DNA of 64,000 nt from Lachnospiraceae bacterium UBA7182 (GCA_002491115.1 DKVI01000041.1:50322-114321), one strand, 5' to 3'; numbered from the stretch's first letter, positions 43,687-52,542 are shown. Notes: a model not told the origin generated them from the letters alone. Numbers and translations are program-made.

Positions 43687-44448
43687 ATGTTTACAAAAAG
43701 GATTATCCCCTGTCTGGACGTGAATAACGGACGGGTAGTAAAAGGGGTGAATTTTGTGGATCTTAGAGACGCCGGAGATCCGGTGGAGATTGCGGCGGCC
43801 TATGACCGGGCGGGAGCGGACGAGCTGGTGTTTTTGGATATTACGGCTTCTTCGGATGCCAGAAATACGGTGGTGGACATGGTGCGCCGGGTGGCGGAGA
43901 CGGTATTTATTCCTTTTACTGTAGGCGGAGGCATCCGGACGGTGGAGGATTTCAGGGCTTTATTAAGAGAAGGCGCGGATAAAATCTCTGTTAATTCCGC
44001 CGCGATCATGCGTCCGGAGCTGATCAGCGAAGCAGCGGACAAGTTCGGAAGCCAGTGTGTGGTGGTGGCCATCGACGCCAAACGGCGGACTGACGGAAGC
44101 GGCTGGAATATCTATAAAAACGGCGGCAGAGTAGATATGGGGATTGACGCGGTGGAGTGGGCGATGAAAGCCTGCAGCCTGGGCGCCGGAGAGATTCTTC
44201 TGACCAGCATGGACTGCGACGGGACAAAGGCGGGTTATGATATAGAACTGACCCGCACAATCGCGGAAAATGTGCAGGTGCCTGTCATCGCTTCCGGCGG
44301 TGCAGGAACGCCTGCGCATTTCAAGGAAGCCCTGACCAAAGGCAAAGCCGACGCGGCGCTGGCGGCTTCCCTGTTTCATTATAAAGAACTGGAAATACGC
44401 GAAGTAAAAGAATACTTGCAGAAGCATCACATACCCGTTCGGGTGTAA
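43687..44448 (+). CDS. hisF: Imidazole glycerol phosphate synthase subunit HisF
   Basis: The cyclase subunit of IGP synthase, a TIM barrel of 253 residues. It starts KRIIPCLDVNNGRVVKGVNF, with catalytic D11 in LDV and the later TSMDCDGTKAGYD. VIASGGAGTP is the phosphate-binding loop. The ATG at 43687 follows GGAGGAAAAGG; an in-frame start at 43645 would overlap hisH and lacks a ribosome-binding site. No other his genes are nearby. Confidence 0.95.
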   Translation: MFTKRIIPCLDVNNGRVVKGVNFVDLRDAGDPVEIAAAYDRAGADELVFLDITASSDARNTVVDMVRRVAETVFIPFTVGGGIRTVEDFRALLREGADKISVNSAAIMRPELISEAADKFGSQCVVVAIDAKRRTDGSGWNIYKNGGRVDMGIDAVEWAMKACSLGAGEILLTSMDCDGTKAGYDIELTRTIAENVQVPVIASGGAGTPAHFKEALTKGKADAALAASLFHYKELEIREVKEYLQKHHIPVRV

Positions 44449-44455
44449 CAAAAAA

Positions 44456-44556
44456 CAGCGAAAGCCCGCACAGCGCCCAGATCAAAGAGTGAGCGCCGAA
44501 GGCGGTCAGGAATTGATCTCCATCCGGGTGCTGTAAGGGCTGTAGCGGAACTTTAA
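44456..44556 (+). ncRNA. Structured intergenic element, copy B (tandem pair)
   Basis: The first of two tandem 101-base units between hisF and ung. Stems: AGCCC with GGGCT, CAGCGCCC with GGGTGCTG (one G-U), AGATCAA with TTGATCT, and an inner GCGCC-GAA-GGCG hairpin. Relative to copy A at 1820-1917, outer-stem bases differ on both sides (GCCCC/GGGGC becomes AGCCC/GGGCT), keeping the pairing. The inner part and the GCGGAACT end are nearly identical in sequence. Confidence 0.62.
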
Positions 44557-44656
44557 CAGCGAAAGCCCGCACAGCACCCAGATCAAAGAGTGAGCGCCGA
44601 AGGCGGTCAGGAATTGATCTCCCCCGGGTGCTATAAGGGCTGTAGCGGAACTTTAA
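44557..44656 (+). ncRNA. Structured intergenic element, copy C (tandem pair)
   Basis: The second unit, nearly identical to copy B except for a few changes: GCGCCC becomes GCACCC, CCATCC loses one base, and GCTGT becomes GCTAT. The stem AGCACCC/GGGTGCT remains paired. It ends about 20 bases before the ung ATG, the same distance at which copy A ends before thiI. Confidence 0.62.
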
Positions 44657-44675
44657 ATAAGAGGTACAAAAGATT

Positions 44676-45350
44676 ATGGGAATGATTCAAAATGACTGGC
44701 TGGAGCCCTTGACTCCGGAATTTAAAAAACCTTATTACGCACAACTGTATAAAAAAGTGAAGGAGGAATACGCCACAAGAAAGATCTTTCCTCCGGCGGA
44801 CGATATTTTTAATGCCTTTGAATTTACACCGCTGTCCCAGGTCAAAGTCGTGATCCTGGGACAGGACCCGTACCACGGGGACGGTCAGGCACATGGACTG
44901 TGCTTTTCCGTAAAGCCGGATGTGGATATTCCGCCCTCGCTGGTAAATATTTATAAAGAACTGCACGACGATCTGGGCCTTTATATCCCCAACCACGGCT
45001 ACCTGGAGAAATGGGCAAAGCAGGGCGTGATGCTTCTTAACACGGTACTGACCGTGCGCGCTCATCAGGCGAATTCCCATCGGGGTATCGGCTGGGAGGA
45101 ATTTACAGACGCAGCCATTCGTATCCTGAACGAACAGGACCGTCCTATGGTATTCCTTTTGTGGGGCAAACCGGCGCAGATGAAAAAATCCATGCTGCAT
45201 AATCCAAAACATCTGATCCTGACGGCGCCTCATCCAAGTCCCCTGTCGGCACACAGAGGTTTCTTTGGCTGCAAACATTTCAGCCGGACCAATGAATTTC
45301 TGGAAGCCAACGGACTCACCCCCATTGACTGGCAGATCGAGAACCGGTAG
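44676..45350 (+). CDS. ung: Uracil-DNA glycosylase (family 1)
   Basis: Removes uracil from DNA to start base-excision repair. The 224 residues carry the water-activating motif GQDPYHG (D64), the uracil-binding LLNTVLTVR and the DNA-intercalating loop HPSPLSAHRGFFG. The length is typical. The ribosome-binding site (AAGAGGTAC) lies directly after the tandem structured repeats. The stop is eight bases from the convergent activase stop, with only a short hairpin and a T-run (GGTTTTTT) between. Confidence 0.96.
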   Translation: MGMIQNDWLEPLTPEFKKPYYAQLYKKVKEEYATRKIFPPADDIFNAFEFTPLSQVKVVILGQDPYHGDGQAHGLCFSVKPDVDIPPSLVNIYKELHDDLGLYIPNHGYLEKWAKQGVMLLNTVLTVRAHQANSHRGIGWEEFTDAAIRILNEQDRPMVFLLWGKPAQMKKSMLHNPKHLILTAPHPSPLSAHRGFFGCKHFSRTNEFLEANGLTPIDWQIENR

Positions 45351-45357
45351 CGGTTTT

Positions 45358-48300
45358 TTATGCGTCTTTATGAAGCGCGATATTCTTAAACGCCGTGCTT
45401 AACATCAGTTTGATCCGGTTTAACTGGTTTACTTCACTGGCGCCCGGGTCATAGTCGATGGCCACAATGTTGGCTTCCGGACGGCGGTGCCTGAGTTCCT
45501 TGATGACGCCTTTCCCTACGATATGGTTGGGCAGGCAGGCAAAAGGCTGGGTGCAGACGATGTTGGGTGTACCGCTTTCCAAAAGCTCCAGCATTTCCCC
45601 GGTCAAAAACCAGCCTTCTCCGGTCTGATTGCCAAGAGAAACGATCTTTTCCGCCATCTGTGCCATATGGTCAATGTTGGAGGCAGGAGAGAAATGCGTG
45701 CTTTTTTTCAGTGCCCTGTTGGCCGGGGCGCGGAAAAATTCCAGTGTTTTGATACCGATGCGCCCCATGCGGGCAGCGGAGCGCTTCTTGCCCAGATACT
45801 GGGCCCGAAATTCCGTATTCTTAAAGCAATACAGCAGAAAATCCGTCAGATCGGGTACCACGGCTTCCGCGCCTTCCGACTCTAACAGTTCCACCAGGCC
45901 GTTGTTGGCGGACGGGGAGAATTTTACAAGGATCTCGCCCACGATTCCTACCCGGGGTTTTATTTCATTACTCACCAGGATATGGTCGAATGCGTCCACG
46001 ATCTCCTCGCACAGCTTCTTAAATCCGTTCCAGGAAGGATGTTTTTGCATAAGGAATGCCTTGCAGCGTCCGCTTAACCGTTCGTAGGTCCTGTTGGACT
46101 CTCCCTTTGCCAGTTCGTAGGGCCGTGTATGATACAATACCTTCATAAACAGATCCCCGAATACCAGCGCATACAGTCCCTTGTAGAGCATCTGAGGCGT
46201 GTATTTAAAGCCCGGATTTTTCTCAAGCCCGCTTAAGTTGATGGAAATAACCGGAATGTCCGGGTGCCCTGCCTTTTCCAGCGCACGCCGGATAAATCCT
46301 ATGTAGTTGGATGCCCTGCAGCCGCCTCCGGTCTGGGAAATCAGGATGGCGGTCCGGGTCAGGTCATATTTACCTGACTGCACCGCCTCCATGATCTGTC
46401 CGATCACGATCAGAGACGGGTAGCAGGCATCGTTATTTACATATTTAAGCCCCAGGTTGACCGCGTCTCTGCCTGCTTTCGGAAGCACATGGATCTTAAA
46501 TCCGCAGGAGCGGAAAGCAGCTTCCAGAAGATTAAAATGAATCGGCGACATATCGGGGCAAAGGATCGTGTAGTTTTTGCGCATTTCCTCTGTAAAGACC
46601 ACCCGTTCATAGGCGGAGGATACGATCGTTCTTGGTTCTTTTTTCTTCTCCCGCACCCGGATGGCGCTTAATAAAGAGCGGACCCGGATACGCGCCGCGC
46701 CTAAATTGCTCACTTCGTCAATCTTAAGACAGGTATAGATCTTGCCGGAGCCGGTCAGGATGTCGTTCACTTCGTCGGTAGTAACCGCATCCAGGCCGCA
46801 CCCAAAGGAATTAAGCTGGATCAGATCCAGATCATCCCTGGTCTTCACATAGTTGGCGGCGGCGTACAGACGGGAGTGGTACATCCACTGATCCATGACC
46901 CGAAGGGGACGCTCTGCCCTGTGCAGATGGGAGATACTGTCCTCGGTCAGCACCGCCATGCCGTAACCGCCGATCAGCTCCGGGATGCCGTGGTTGATCT
47001 CTTTGTCCAGATGATAAGGCCTTCCTGCCAGAACGATCCCGTGGGCATGATGCTCTTCCATCCACCGAAGCGTCTCTTCCCCTTTCTGACAGATGTCCAG
47101 ACGGGCTCTTTCAAGTTCATCCCAGGCCGCTTTGGCTGCTTTTGTGATTTCGCCTGCGTCCATGCCCTTTTCTCCGTTAAATTCTTCCACCAGCCGCTTT
47201 GTCAGGATCTCCAGACTTTCAAAACTTAAAAAAGGATCTCTGAAATCAAACCGCGAAGAAGAAAGCTCTTCCATATTGTTGCGGATATTTTCCGCGTAGG
47301 AAGTGACGATGGGGCAGTTGTAGTGGTTGTTGGCGTCCTTAAATTCCGTGCGCTCATAGGGTACGCAGGGGTAGAAAATAAACGGAATATTGTGCTGCAG
47401 AAGCCATTTCACATGCCCATGGGCCAGTTTTGCCGGGTAGCACTCGGATTCGCTGGGAATGGATTCGATGCCCTGTTCGTACAGCTCATGGGTGGACTCG
47501 GGCGACAGGACCACTTCGTATTTTAACTGCGTAAAGAAAGTATGCCAGAAGGGGTAATTCTCGTACATATTCAGTACCCGGGGAATCCCCACCAGCCCTC
47601 TGACGGCTTCTTCACCATGTAAAGACTTATAGGAAAAAAGGCGTTCGTTTTTGTAGGCGAACAGGTTCGGAGCAGGATTTTCTTTTTTCTCTTTGCCAAG
47701 TCCCCGTTCGCAGCGGTTGCCGGAGATATAACGCCTGCCGCCGGAAAATTTATTGACCGTCAGACGGCAGTTGTTGGTGCAGCCGTGGCATTTGGTCATA
47801 GAGGTGGAGTAAGTAAGCGCCTCCATCTGCTCTTTCGTAAGCATGGTAGTCTGCTGGCCTTCGTAGCGTTCCCTGGCGATCAGCGCGGCTCCGAAGGCGC
47901 CCATAATCCCGGCAATATCCGGACGGATTACTTCGCACCCGGCGATGGATTCCAGGCTTCTTAAGACGGCGTTATTATAAAAAGTGCCGCCCTGGACGAC
48001 GATATGCCTGCCGAGGGAAGAGGCGTCGGATACTTTAATGACCTTAAACAGCGCATTTTTGATGACCGAGTAGGCAAGTCCGGCGGAGATATCGTCCACG
48101 CCCGCACCTTCTTTTTGCGCCTGCTTGACCCGGGAATTCATAAAGACCGTACAGCGGGTTCCAAGATCAATGGGGTTTTTGGCAAAAAGAGCCGACCCGG
48201 CAAAATCCTGAATGGAAAGATTCAAAGATTTTGCAAACGTTTCGATAAAAGAGCCACAGCCGGAAGAGCAGGCTTCATTTAACTGCACATTGTCTACGGT

Positions 48301-49602
48301 ATGGTTTTTGATACGAATGCATTTCATATCCTGTCCGCCGATGTCCAGGATACAGTCTACGTCCGGATCAAAGAACTGAGCAGCATAATAATGAGAAATT
48401 GTTTCCACTTCTCCCTCGTCCAGCATAAGCGCCGCCTTGACCAGCGCTTCCCCGTAGCCGGTGGAGCAGGAACGGACGATGTGCGCTTTCTCCGGAAGAT
48501 GAGCGAACAGATCCCTCAGCGCTTCCAGCGTGATATGTAAGGTACTTCCGTCGTTGTTATGATAGAAAGAATATAAAAGAGAACCGTCCTCGCCCACCAG
48601 CGCGATCTTCGTGGTCGTGGAACCGGCGTCTATTCCAAGAAAACAGTTGCCTTCATAGGAGGAGAGCTCCCTTTTAACCACCTGCGCTTTGGCGTGCCGT
48701 GCCTCAAATTCGGTAAAACTTTGCTCGTCCTTGAACAGCGGGTCTAACCGTTCCACCTCGAAAGCGAGCTGTATCTTATCGTCCAGGCGGTGAATCAGCC
48801 GGTCTGCGGGGACTGCCGTCTCTTTTTTCGACAGGAGTGCGGAACCTGCCGCAGCAAACAGATGCGATCCTTCCGGTATGATTGTATGTTCTTCATCCAG
48901 GTTCAGGGTGCGGATAAAGGTATTCCTGAGTTCGGACAGGAAATGAAGCGGCCCGCCCAGAAAGGCCACATGTCCCCGGATCGGTTTACCGCAGGCCAGT
49001 CCGCTGATGGTCTGATTGACGACCGCCTGGAAGATAGAAGCCGACAGGTCTTCCTTCGTGGCGCCTTCGTTGATTAAAGGCTGAATGTCGGTCTTGGCGA
49101 ATACGCCGCATCTGGCGGCAATGGCATAAAGCGCTTTATAATGTTTCGCGTATTCATTCAGGCCGGAGGCGTCGGTCTGCAAAAGAGACGCCATCTGGTC
49201 GATAAAAGACCCGGTTCCCCCGGCACAGATCCCATTCATACGCTGCTCTACATTGCCGTTTTCAAAATAGATGATTTTGGCGTCCTCACCGCCCAGCTCA
49301 ATGGCTACGTCCGTTCTGGGTGCATACGTCTCAAGCGCCTCCGCTACGGCGACGACTTCCTGGGCAAAGGGTATGTCCAGATACTCCGCCAGCGTAAGCC
49401 CGCCGGAGCCGGTGATCACCGGATAGACGTCCATTGCCCCCAAAGACTTCACCGCCCGCCCAAGCAGCAGGGACAGTGTCTCCTGAATATTGGCAAAATG
49501 CCGTTCATAATCAGAGAACAGGACCCGGTTTTCCGCGTCCAGGACAGCAATCTTAACAGTAGTGGAACCGATATCGATTCCAAGTCGGTAACATTTGTTC
49601 AT
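45358..49602 (-). CDS. Large acyl-CoA dehydratase activase-related protein (BadF/HgdC + DUF2229 + HgdB-like)
   Basis: A 1414-residue cytosolic protein. It has two ASKHA-type ATPase domains (about 1-270, GIDIGSTTVKIAVLD; about 310-585, GIDAGSTTTKIALVG), each with a GGEDAK/GGQDMK phosphate motif and cluster-ligand cysteines (CAGGTGSFIDQM, CSSGCGSFIETF). A cysteine motif CHGCTNNCRL, a DUF2229 region (about 660-880) and a C-terminal part resembling 2-hydroxyacyl-CoA dehydratase subunits follow. HgdC-type activases inject an electron into dehydratases at the cost of ATP. The all-in-one form is common in Clostridia, but its substrate is unknown. No dehydratase operon is adjacent. Confidence 0.88.
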   Translation of the reverse strand: MNKCYRLGIDIGSTTVKIAVLDAENRVLFSDYERHFANIQETLSLLLGRAVKSLGAMDVYPVITGSGGLTLAEYLDIPFAQEVVAVAEALETYAPRTDVAIELGGEDAKIIYFENGNVEQRMNGICAGGTGSFIDQMASLLQTDASGLNEYAKHYKALYAIAARCGVFAKTDIQPLINEGATKEDLSASIFQAVVNQTISGLACGKPIRGHVAFLGGPLHFLSELRNTFIRTLNLDEEHTIIPEGSHLFAAAGSALLSKKETAVPADRLIHRLDDKIQLAFEVERLDPLFKDEQSFTEFEARHAKAQVVKRELSSYEGNCFLGIDAGSTTTKIALVGEDGSLLYSFYHNNDGSTLHITLEALRDLFAHLPEKAHIVRSCSTGYGEALVKAALMLDEGEVETISHYYAAQFFDPDVDCILDIGGQDMKCIRIKNHTVDNVQLNEACSSGCGSFIETFAKSLNLSIQDFAGSALFAKNPIDLGTRCTVFMNSRVKQAQKEGAGVDDISAGLAYSVIKNALFKVIKVSDASSLGRHIVVQGGTFYNNAVLRSLESIAGCEVIRPDIAGIMGAFGAALIARERYEGQQTTMLTKEQMEALTYSTSMTKCHGCTNNCRLTVNKFSGGRRYISGNRCERGLGKEKKENPAPNLFAYKNERLFSYKSLHGEEAVRGLVGIPRVLNMYENYPFWHTFFTQLKYEVVLSPESTHELYEQGIESIPSESECYPAKLAHGHVKWLLQHNIPFIFYPCVPYERTEFKDANNHYNCPIVTSYAENIRNNMEELSSSRFDFRDPFLSFESLEILTKRLVEEFNGEKGMDAGEITKAAKAAWDELERARLDICQKGEETLRWMEEHHAHGIVLAGRPYHLDKEINHGIPELIGGYGMAVLTEDSISHLHRAERPLRVMDQWMYHSRLYAAANYVKTRDDLDLIQLNSFGCGLDAVTTDEVNDILTGSGKIYTCLKIDEVSNLGAARIRVRSLLSAIRVREKKKEPRTIVSSAYERVVFTEEMRKNYTILCPDMSPIHFNLLEAAFRSCGFKIHVLPKAGRDAVNLGLKYVNNDACYPSLIVIGQIMEAVQSGKYDLTRTAILISQTGGGCRASNYIGFIRRALEKAGHPDIPVISINLSGLEKNPGFKYTPQMLYKGLYALVFGDLFMKVLYHTRPYELAKGESNRTYERLSGRCKAFLMQKHPSWNGFKKLCEEIVDAFDHILVSNEIKPRVGIVGEILVKFSPSANNGLVELLESEGAEAVVPDLTDFLLYCFKNTEFRAQYLGKKRSAARMGRIGIKTLEFFRAPANRALKKSTHFSPASNIDHMAQMAEKIVSLGNQTGEGWFLTGEMLELLESGTPNIVCTQPFACLPNHIVGKGVIKELRHRRPEANIVAIDYDPGASEVNQLNRIKLMLSTAFKNIALHKDA

Positions 49603-49643
49603 ATATCTGGCAGTCAGCCTGCCCTCACCTCACATTTTTTCTT

Positions 49644-49829
49644 TTGTTTTATCCCGAATATGTAAAAACGCGGACAGCGTTTTACTTGTACTATTATATG
49701 GGAGGGGAGGGGGAGAATCCATTAATATTGTGTAAAGATTTAGGTTTTCCATATACGGACAGGATATTGATAGAGATTGCGCGGAGGGTATATTTGATTT
49801 ACAACATAAAGAAAGGCAGGGAGGCGTAG
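49644..49829 (+). CDS. Small open frame of uncertain coding status
   Basis: Sixty-one codons in the gap between the activase and the next minus-strand gene. An internal ATG at 49698 is another possible start. The end (LIEIARRVYLIYNIKKGREA) looks protein-like and a strong terminator follows 15 bases later, but no ribosome-binding site or family is evident. It may be the remnant of a decayed gene. Apart from this and the terminator I see nothing in 49603-49899. Confidence 0.3.
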   Translation: MFYPEYVKTRTAFYLYYYMGGEGENPLILCKDLGFPYTDRILIEIARRVYLIYNIKKGREA

Positions 49830-49843
49830 AATAGATTTTTTAG

Positions 49844-49884
49844 AAATAAAGCAGAAATCCGGAGGAGCAATTTCTGCTTTATTT
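49844..49884. terminator. Bidirectional intrinsic terminator
   Basis: A perfect 15-base stem (AAATAAAGCAGAAAT, 49844-49858, with ATTTCTGCTTTATTT, 49870-49884) and an 11-base loop. It serves the minus-strand coiled-coil gene and anything transcribed from the small plus-strand frame. Confidence 0.8.
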
Positions 49885-49899
49885 ATATAGAGGCAGCTA

Positions 49900-50241
49900 C
49901 TATACGGGCATTATCTTATGTATTTTTAATAACTCAATGACGGTATCCATCTCATCTCTTAATGTGTGTATATCTCTTTTTATGTCTCTCTCAAATAATT
50001 CCACATTAAGCTGCAGGTCATTGAGTTTTTTCTCGGTACGCTCCTGCTTAAATTCGATCACGTCTAAACGCTGCTCTATGCGGTCCAGCCTTCCGTTGAT
50101 GGTGCGGATCTCCGCGGCAAGCGTGTTTACGTTTGCGGTGAGCGTGTTTACGTTAGTGTCAAGTGTGTCTACCTTTGCAATAACAGGTTCCAGCTTTTTG
50201 TCCATCATATCAGAGATGGCCTGTAATAATTCGTTATTCAT
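49900..50241 (-). CDS. Small coiled-coil protein, unknown function
   Basis: A 113-residue protein with almost continuous heptads, including near-repeats VDTLDTNVNTL, TANVNTLAAEI, and then INGRLDRIEQRLDVIEF. No signal peptide or membrane segment is seen; the C-terminus (TVIELLKIHKIM) is hydrophobic but short. ACAGGAGGATAAAATC precedes the ATG at 50241, so an upstream extension of 11 residues is rejected. Probably a parallel or trimeric coiled coil; role unknown. Confidence 0.7.
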   Translation of the reverse strand: MNNELLQAISDMMDKKLEPVIAKVDTLDTNVNTLTANVNTLAAEIRTINGRLDRIEQRLDVIEFKQERTEKKLNDLQLNVELFERDIKRDIHTLRDEMDTVIELLKIHKIMPV

Positions 50242-50313
50242 GATTTTATCCTCCTGTAAGCAGGAGTATATCATATGTGAAAGGAAAAGTCCAGTAAAAT
50301 ATTCGCTAAAAAA

Positions 50314-50910
50314 TTATATATTGATATATAGGGAATTTTTTACTACAATATACAAAGAAGACAGTCCATGTAAAGGAAGCGCTAAAATAAGCGCTGATGT
50401 TTCCCGGGCAGAAGGGTCCATAAAAATCCTGCCCATCGGGGGACGATAAGTAAATAATGCAAAACAGATAAAGAGAATGCACACCAGGCAGCAGAGCAAA
50501 AGCGTATAAGGCTCTAATTTACAGGATTGTGTAAGCTTATAGGAAAGCCGGAATGCAATCAGGATGCTCAAAATAAATGTGCCGATATCCAGGATAAAAA
50601 TATCTTTGCCGGTCACAGATGTATAGGCATAAAATAATATTGGGATTAACAATGTTCCTGTTAAAATACCAAAACATAAAGCAGAAGTTATACATGAGTA
50701 TTTTCGGTGGAATTTTAAAACCATTATGAATGCATATACCAACATAGGAAAGAATAATAATTTCATATGTTCCCATATAGATTCATTGACAGGCGTAAAA
50801 AGTCCGACTATATGATTGCGTTCAGTCCAGTCATACAGAAAATGGGCAAGTGTTCCTGTGATCAAAACAAAAACGATTCCGATGATTGTATACCGCTTTA
50901 AATATTTCAT
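50314..50910 (-). CDS. Polytopic membrane protein, DUF6512-like
   Basis: A 198-residue protein with about six hydrophobic helices (about 8-26, 50-64, 75-95, 103-122, 133-153, 172-190). The segment GLFTPVNESIWEHMKLLFFPML after the first helix resembles a family of small Firmicute membrane proteins that I believe is DUF6512. Function is unknown. It is alone on the minus strand. Confidence 0.6.
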   Translation of the reverse strand: MKYLKRYTIIGIVFVLITGTLAHFLYDWTERNHIVGLFTPVNESIWEHMKLLFFPMLVYAFIMVLKFHRKYSCITSALCFGILTGTLLIPILFYAYTSVTGKDIFILDIGTFILSILIAFRLSYKLTQSCKLEPYTLLLCCLVCILFICFALFTYRPPMGRIFMDPSARETSALILALPLHGLSSLYIVVKNSLYINI

Positions 50911-51029
50911 AGAATATACCTCATGAACAGTATATGTTATCGGGGAATTATTATGTATTTTCCGTTAAAATAATACAGAATAAGTGAAAGTATTTTTATT
51001 GTGAAAGCTATAAGGAGAAGATGATAAAT

Positions 51030-51551
51030 ATGGCAAAAAATAAAGAGATGAAAACCAACGCCATGCGCATATTAGACCGCATGAAGATTCCATACCATTC
51101 CCACACATACGAGTGCAGTACGTTTATTGATGCAATACAGATTGCGGATATGCTACATTTGCCTTATGAAAAGGTATATAAGACGCTGGTGACAGTGGGC
51201 AGCAGCAGGGAATATTATGTGTTTGTGATTCCCATTGCAAAAGAGCTGGATCTGAAAAAAGCGGCAAAAGCAGTGGGAGAGAAATCTCTTTCCATGATTC
51301 ATGTAAAAGAGATCAATGCTGTAACCGGGTATATCCGCGGCGGCTGTACGGCGGTGGGAATGAAAAAGCAGTATGTGACCCGGATCGACAAAAGCGCTGA
51401 AGCGCTGGAATCTATCGTGGTAAGCGGCGGACGCATCGGAAGCCAGCTGGAGCTTAAGCCGGAAGATTTGTGCAAAGCGTGCGGCGGCGTATTTGCGGAA
51501 GTAACAATAGTTATGCCGGAAAACACAAAAAATGCAGGAGGTAGATTATGA
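51030..51551 (+). CDS. ybaK: Cys-tRNA(Pro) deacylase YbaK/EbsC family
   Basis: Clears cysteine mischarged on tRNA-Pro. The 173 residues keep the family pattern KTNAMRILD, YEKVYKTLV (with the conserved lysine), GYIRGGCTAVGMKK and SGGRIGSQLELKPEDL. AAGGAGA lies 11 bases before the ATG at 51030; the in-frame ATG at 51021 is only two bases from it and is less likely. It overlaps the next gene by four bases. Confidence 0.9.
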   Translation: MAKNKEMKTNAMRILDRMKIPYHSHTYECSTFIDAIQIADMLHLPYEKVYKTLVTVGSSREYYVFVIPIAKELDLKKAAKAVGEKSLSMIHVKEINAVTGYIRGGCTAVGMKKQYVTRIDKSAEALESIVVSGGRIGSQLELKPEDLCKACGGVFAEVTIVMPENTKNAGGRL

Positions 51552-52336
51552 ACGAAGGCAGACATGGCAGTATGATAAAATCGCGGGCAGCAGGGGGACT
51601 ATATAAAGTGATTGCGGCATTCATCATCGCAGCGGCGGCGGTAGCCTGTATGATCATCGCGGTGAACGGGCTGATTCACTTTAAGGCAGGTATCGGAGAC
51701 GGGCTGACGGCCACGGGGTCGGCGAGCTGTGATTTTGAATCCGATCTGATCGTGTGGCGGGGCAGTTTTGCCGCTTATGGTACGACTACGAATGAAGCGT
51801 ATGAGGTGATTAAAAATGATGCGCAGCTGGTAAGAGAATATCTTCTGAACAACGGAGTGACGGAAGACGAGCTGGTATTCAGTTCTGTGGATATCTCCCA
51901 GCGCTATCGGACGGAATATGATGAAAACGGTAATTATGTCAGGGAGTATCCGGACGGTTATGATCTGAACCAGAGTCTGACAGTGACTTCTTCTGATATA
52001 GACAAGGTGGAGATGGTGTCCAGAGATATCACTCAGTTGATTGAATCCGGCGTGCAGTTTGCTTCGTATTCTCCAGAGTATTATTGTACCACGCTGGATG
52101 AAGTGAAGCTGGATCTAATTGAGAAAGCAACAGATAACGCACGGCAGCGGATTGACATTCTGGCAGAAGAAAGCGGGTGTAAAAAAGGTAAGCTTTTGAG
52201 TGCAAATCTGGGCGTATTCCAGATCACGGCGGCCAATTCGGGATCGGGGGAATATACTTATGACGGAGCATTTGATATCAGTTCCCGCCATAAAACGGCG
52301 ACCGTTACAGTGCGGCTGAATTATGCGGCGGATTAA
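51548..52336 (+). CDS. SIMPL-domain (DUF541) membrane-anchored protein
   Basis: A 262-residue protein with an N-terminal membrane anchor (about 24-44, VIAAFIIAAAAVACMIIAV) and an extracytoplasmic SIMPL/DUF541 domain (LTATGSASCDFESDLIVWRG, then LTVTSSDIDKVEMVSRDI and the final TATVTVRLNYAAD). SIMPL proteins form ring-like oligomers; function is poorly known, with links to oxidative stress. The ATG overlaps the ybaK stop (ATGA). A terminator follows 17 bases after the stop. Confidence 0.82.
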   Translation: MNEGRHGSMIKSRAAGGLYKVIAAFIIAAAAVACMIIAVNGLIHFKAGIGDGLTATGSASCDFESDLIVWRGSFAAYGTTTNEAYEVIKNDAQLVREYLLNNGVTEDELVFSSVDISQRYRTEYDENGNYVREYPDGYDLNQSLTVTSSDIDKVEMVSRDITQLIESGVQFASYSPEYYCTTLDEVKLDLIEKATDNARQRIDILAEESGCKKGKLLSANLGVFQITAANSGSGEYTYDGAFDISSRHKTATVTVRLNYAAD

Positions 52337-52353
52337 GAAGGTTTTCAAATCAG

Positions 52354-52400
52354 AAAGAGTGTAAGGCCTATGGAGTTTTCAAGGGCTTTACACTCTTTTT
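52354..52400 (+). terminator. Terminator repeat, copy 1 (after the SIMPL gene)
   Basis: AAAGAGTGTAAGGCC pairs with GGGCTTTACACTCTTT across a short loop, followed by T residues. The 47 bases match 54657-54703 at 42 positions, in the same orientation, so the sigma-DUF262 gene is bracketed by direct repeats. Confidence 0.8.
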
Positions 52401-52467
52401 AAAATCGCTGACTTATCATATATTTCTCAGATTCCCCGTCAATGCATATCTATATTTGATTTTTTTA

Positions 52468-52496
52468 TTGACACGAACATATGTTTGGACTATAAT
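52468..52496 (+). promoter_or_regulatory. Consensus sigma-A promoter of the sigma-DUF262 gene
   Basis: A perfect TTGACA (52468-52473), a 17-base spacer and a perfect TATAAT (52491-52496), the strongest promoter in the window, 46 bases before the ATG. A gene this strongly promoted would be expected to be repressed, and the spacer holds a LexA-type operator. Confidence 0.85.
52474..52487 (+). promoter_or_regulatory. LexA/DinR SOS box
   Basis: CGAACATATGTTTG agrees with the Gram-positive LexA consensus CGAACRNRYGTTCG at 13 of 14 positions and sits exactly between -35 and -10. Binding there would block RNA polymerase, so the downstream gene should be derepressed by DNA damage. Confidence 0.8.
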
Positions 52497-52542
52497 CTTA
52501 TTATAAAACATAGAAACTTTAATCAGATGGGACGTGCTTTAG

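Noticed and set aside
44456..44656. The tandem element as a glycine-type tandem riboswitch.
   Set aside because: The stems and the GCCGAAGGC loop do not follow the glycine aptamer pattern, and the downstream gene is ung, not glycine metabolism.
44449..44675. The tandem repeats as a CRISPR array.
   Set aside because: Only two units occur, they abut without unique spacers, and each unit is itself a 101-base structured element.
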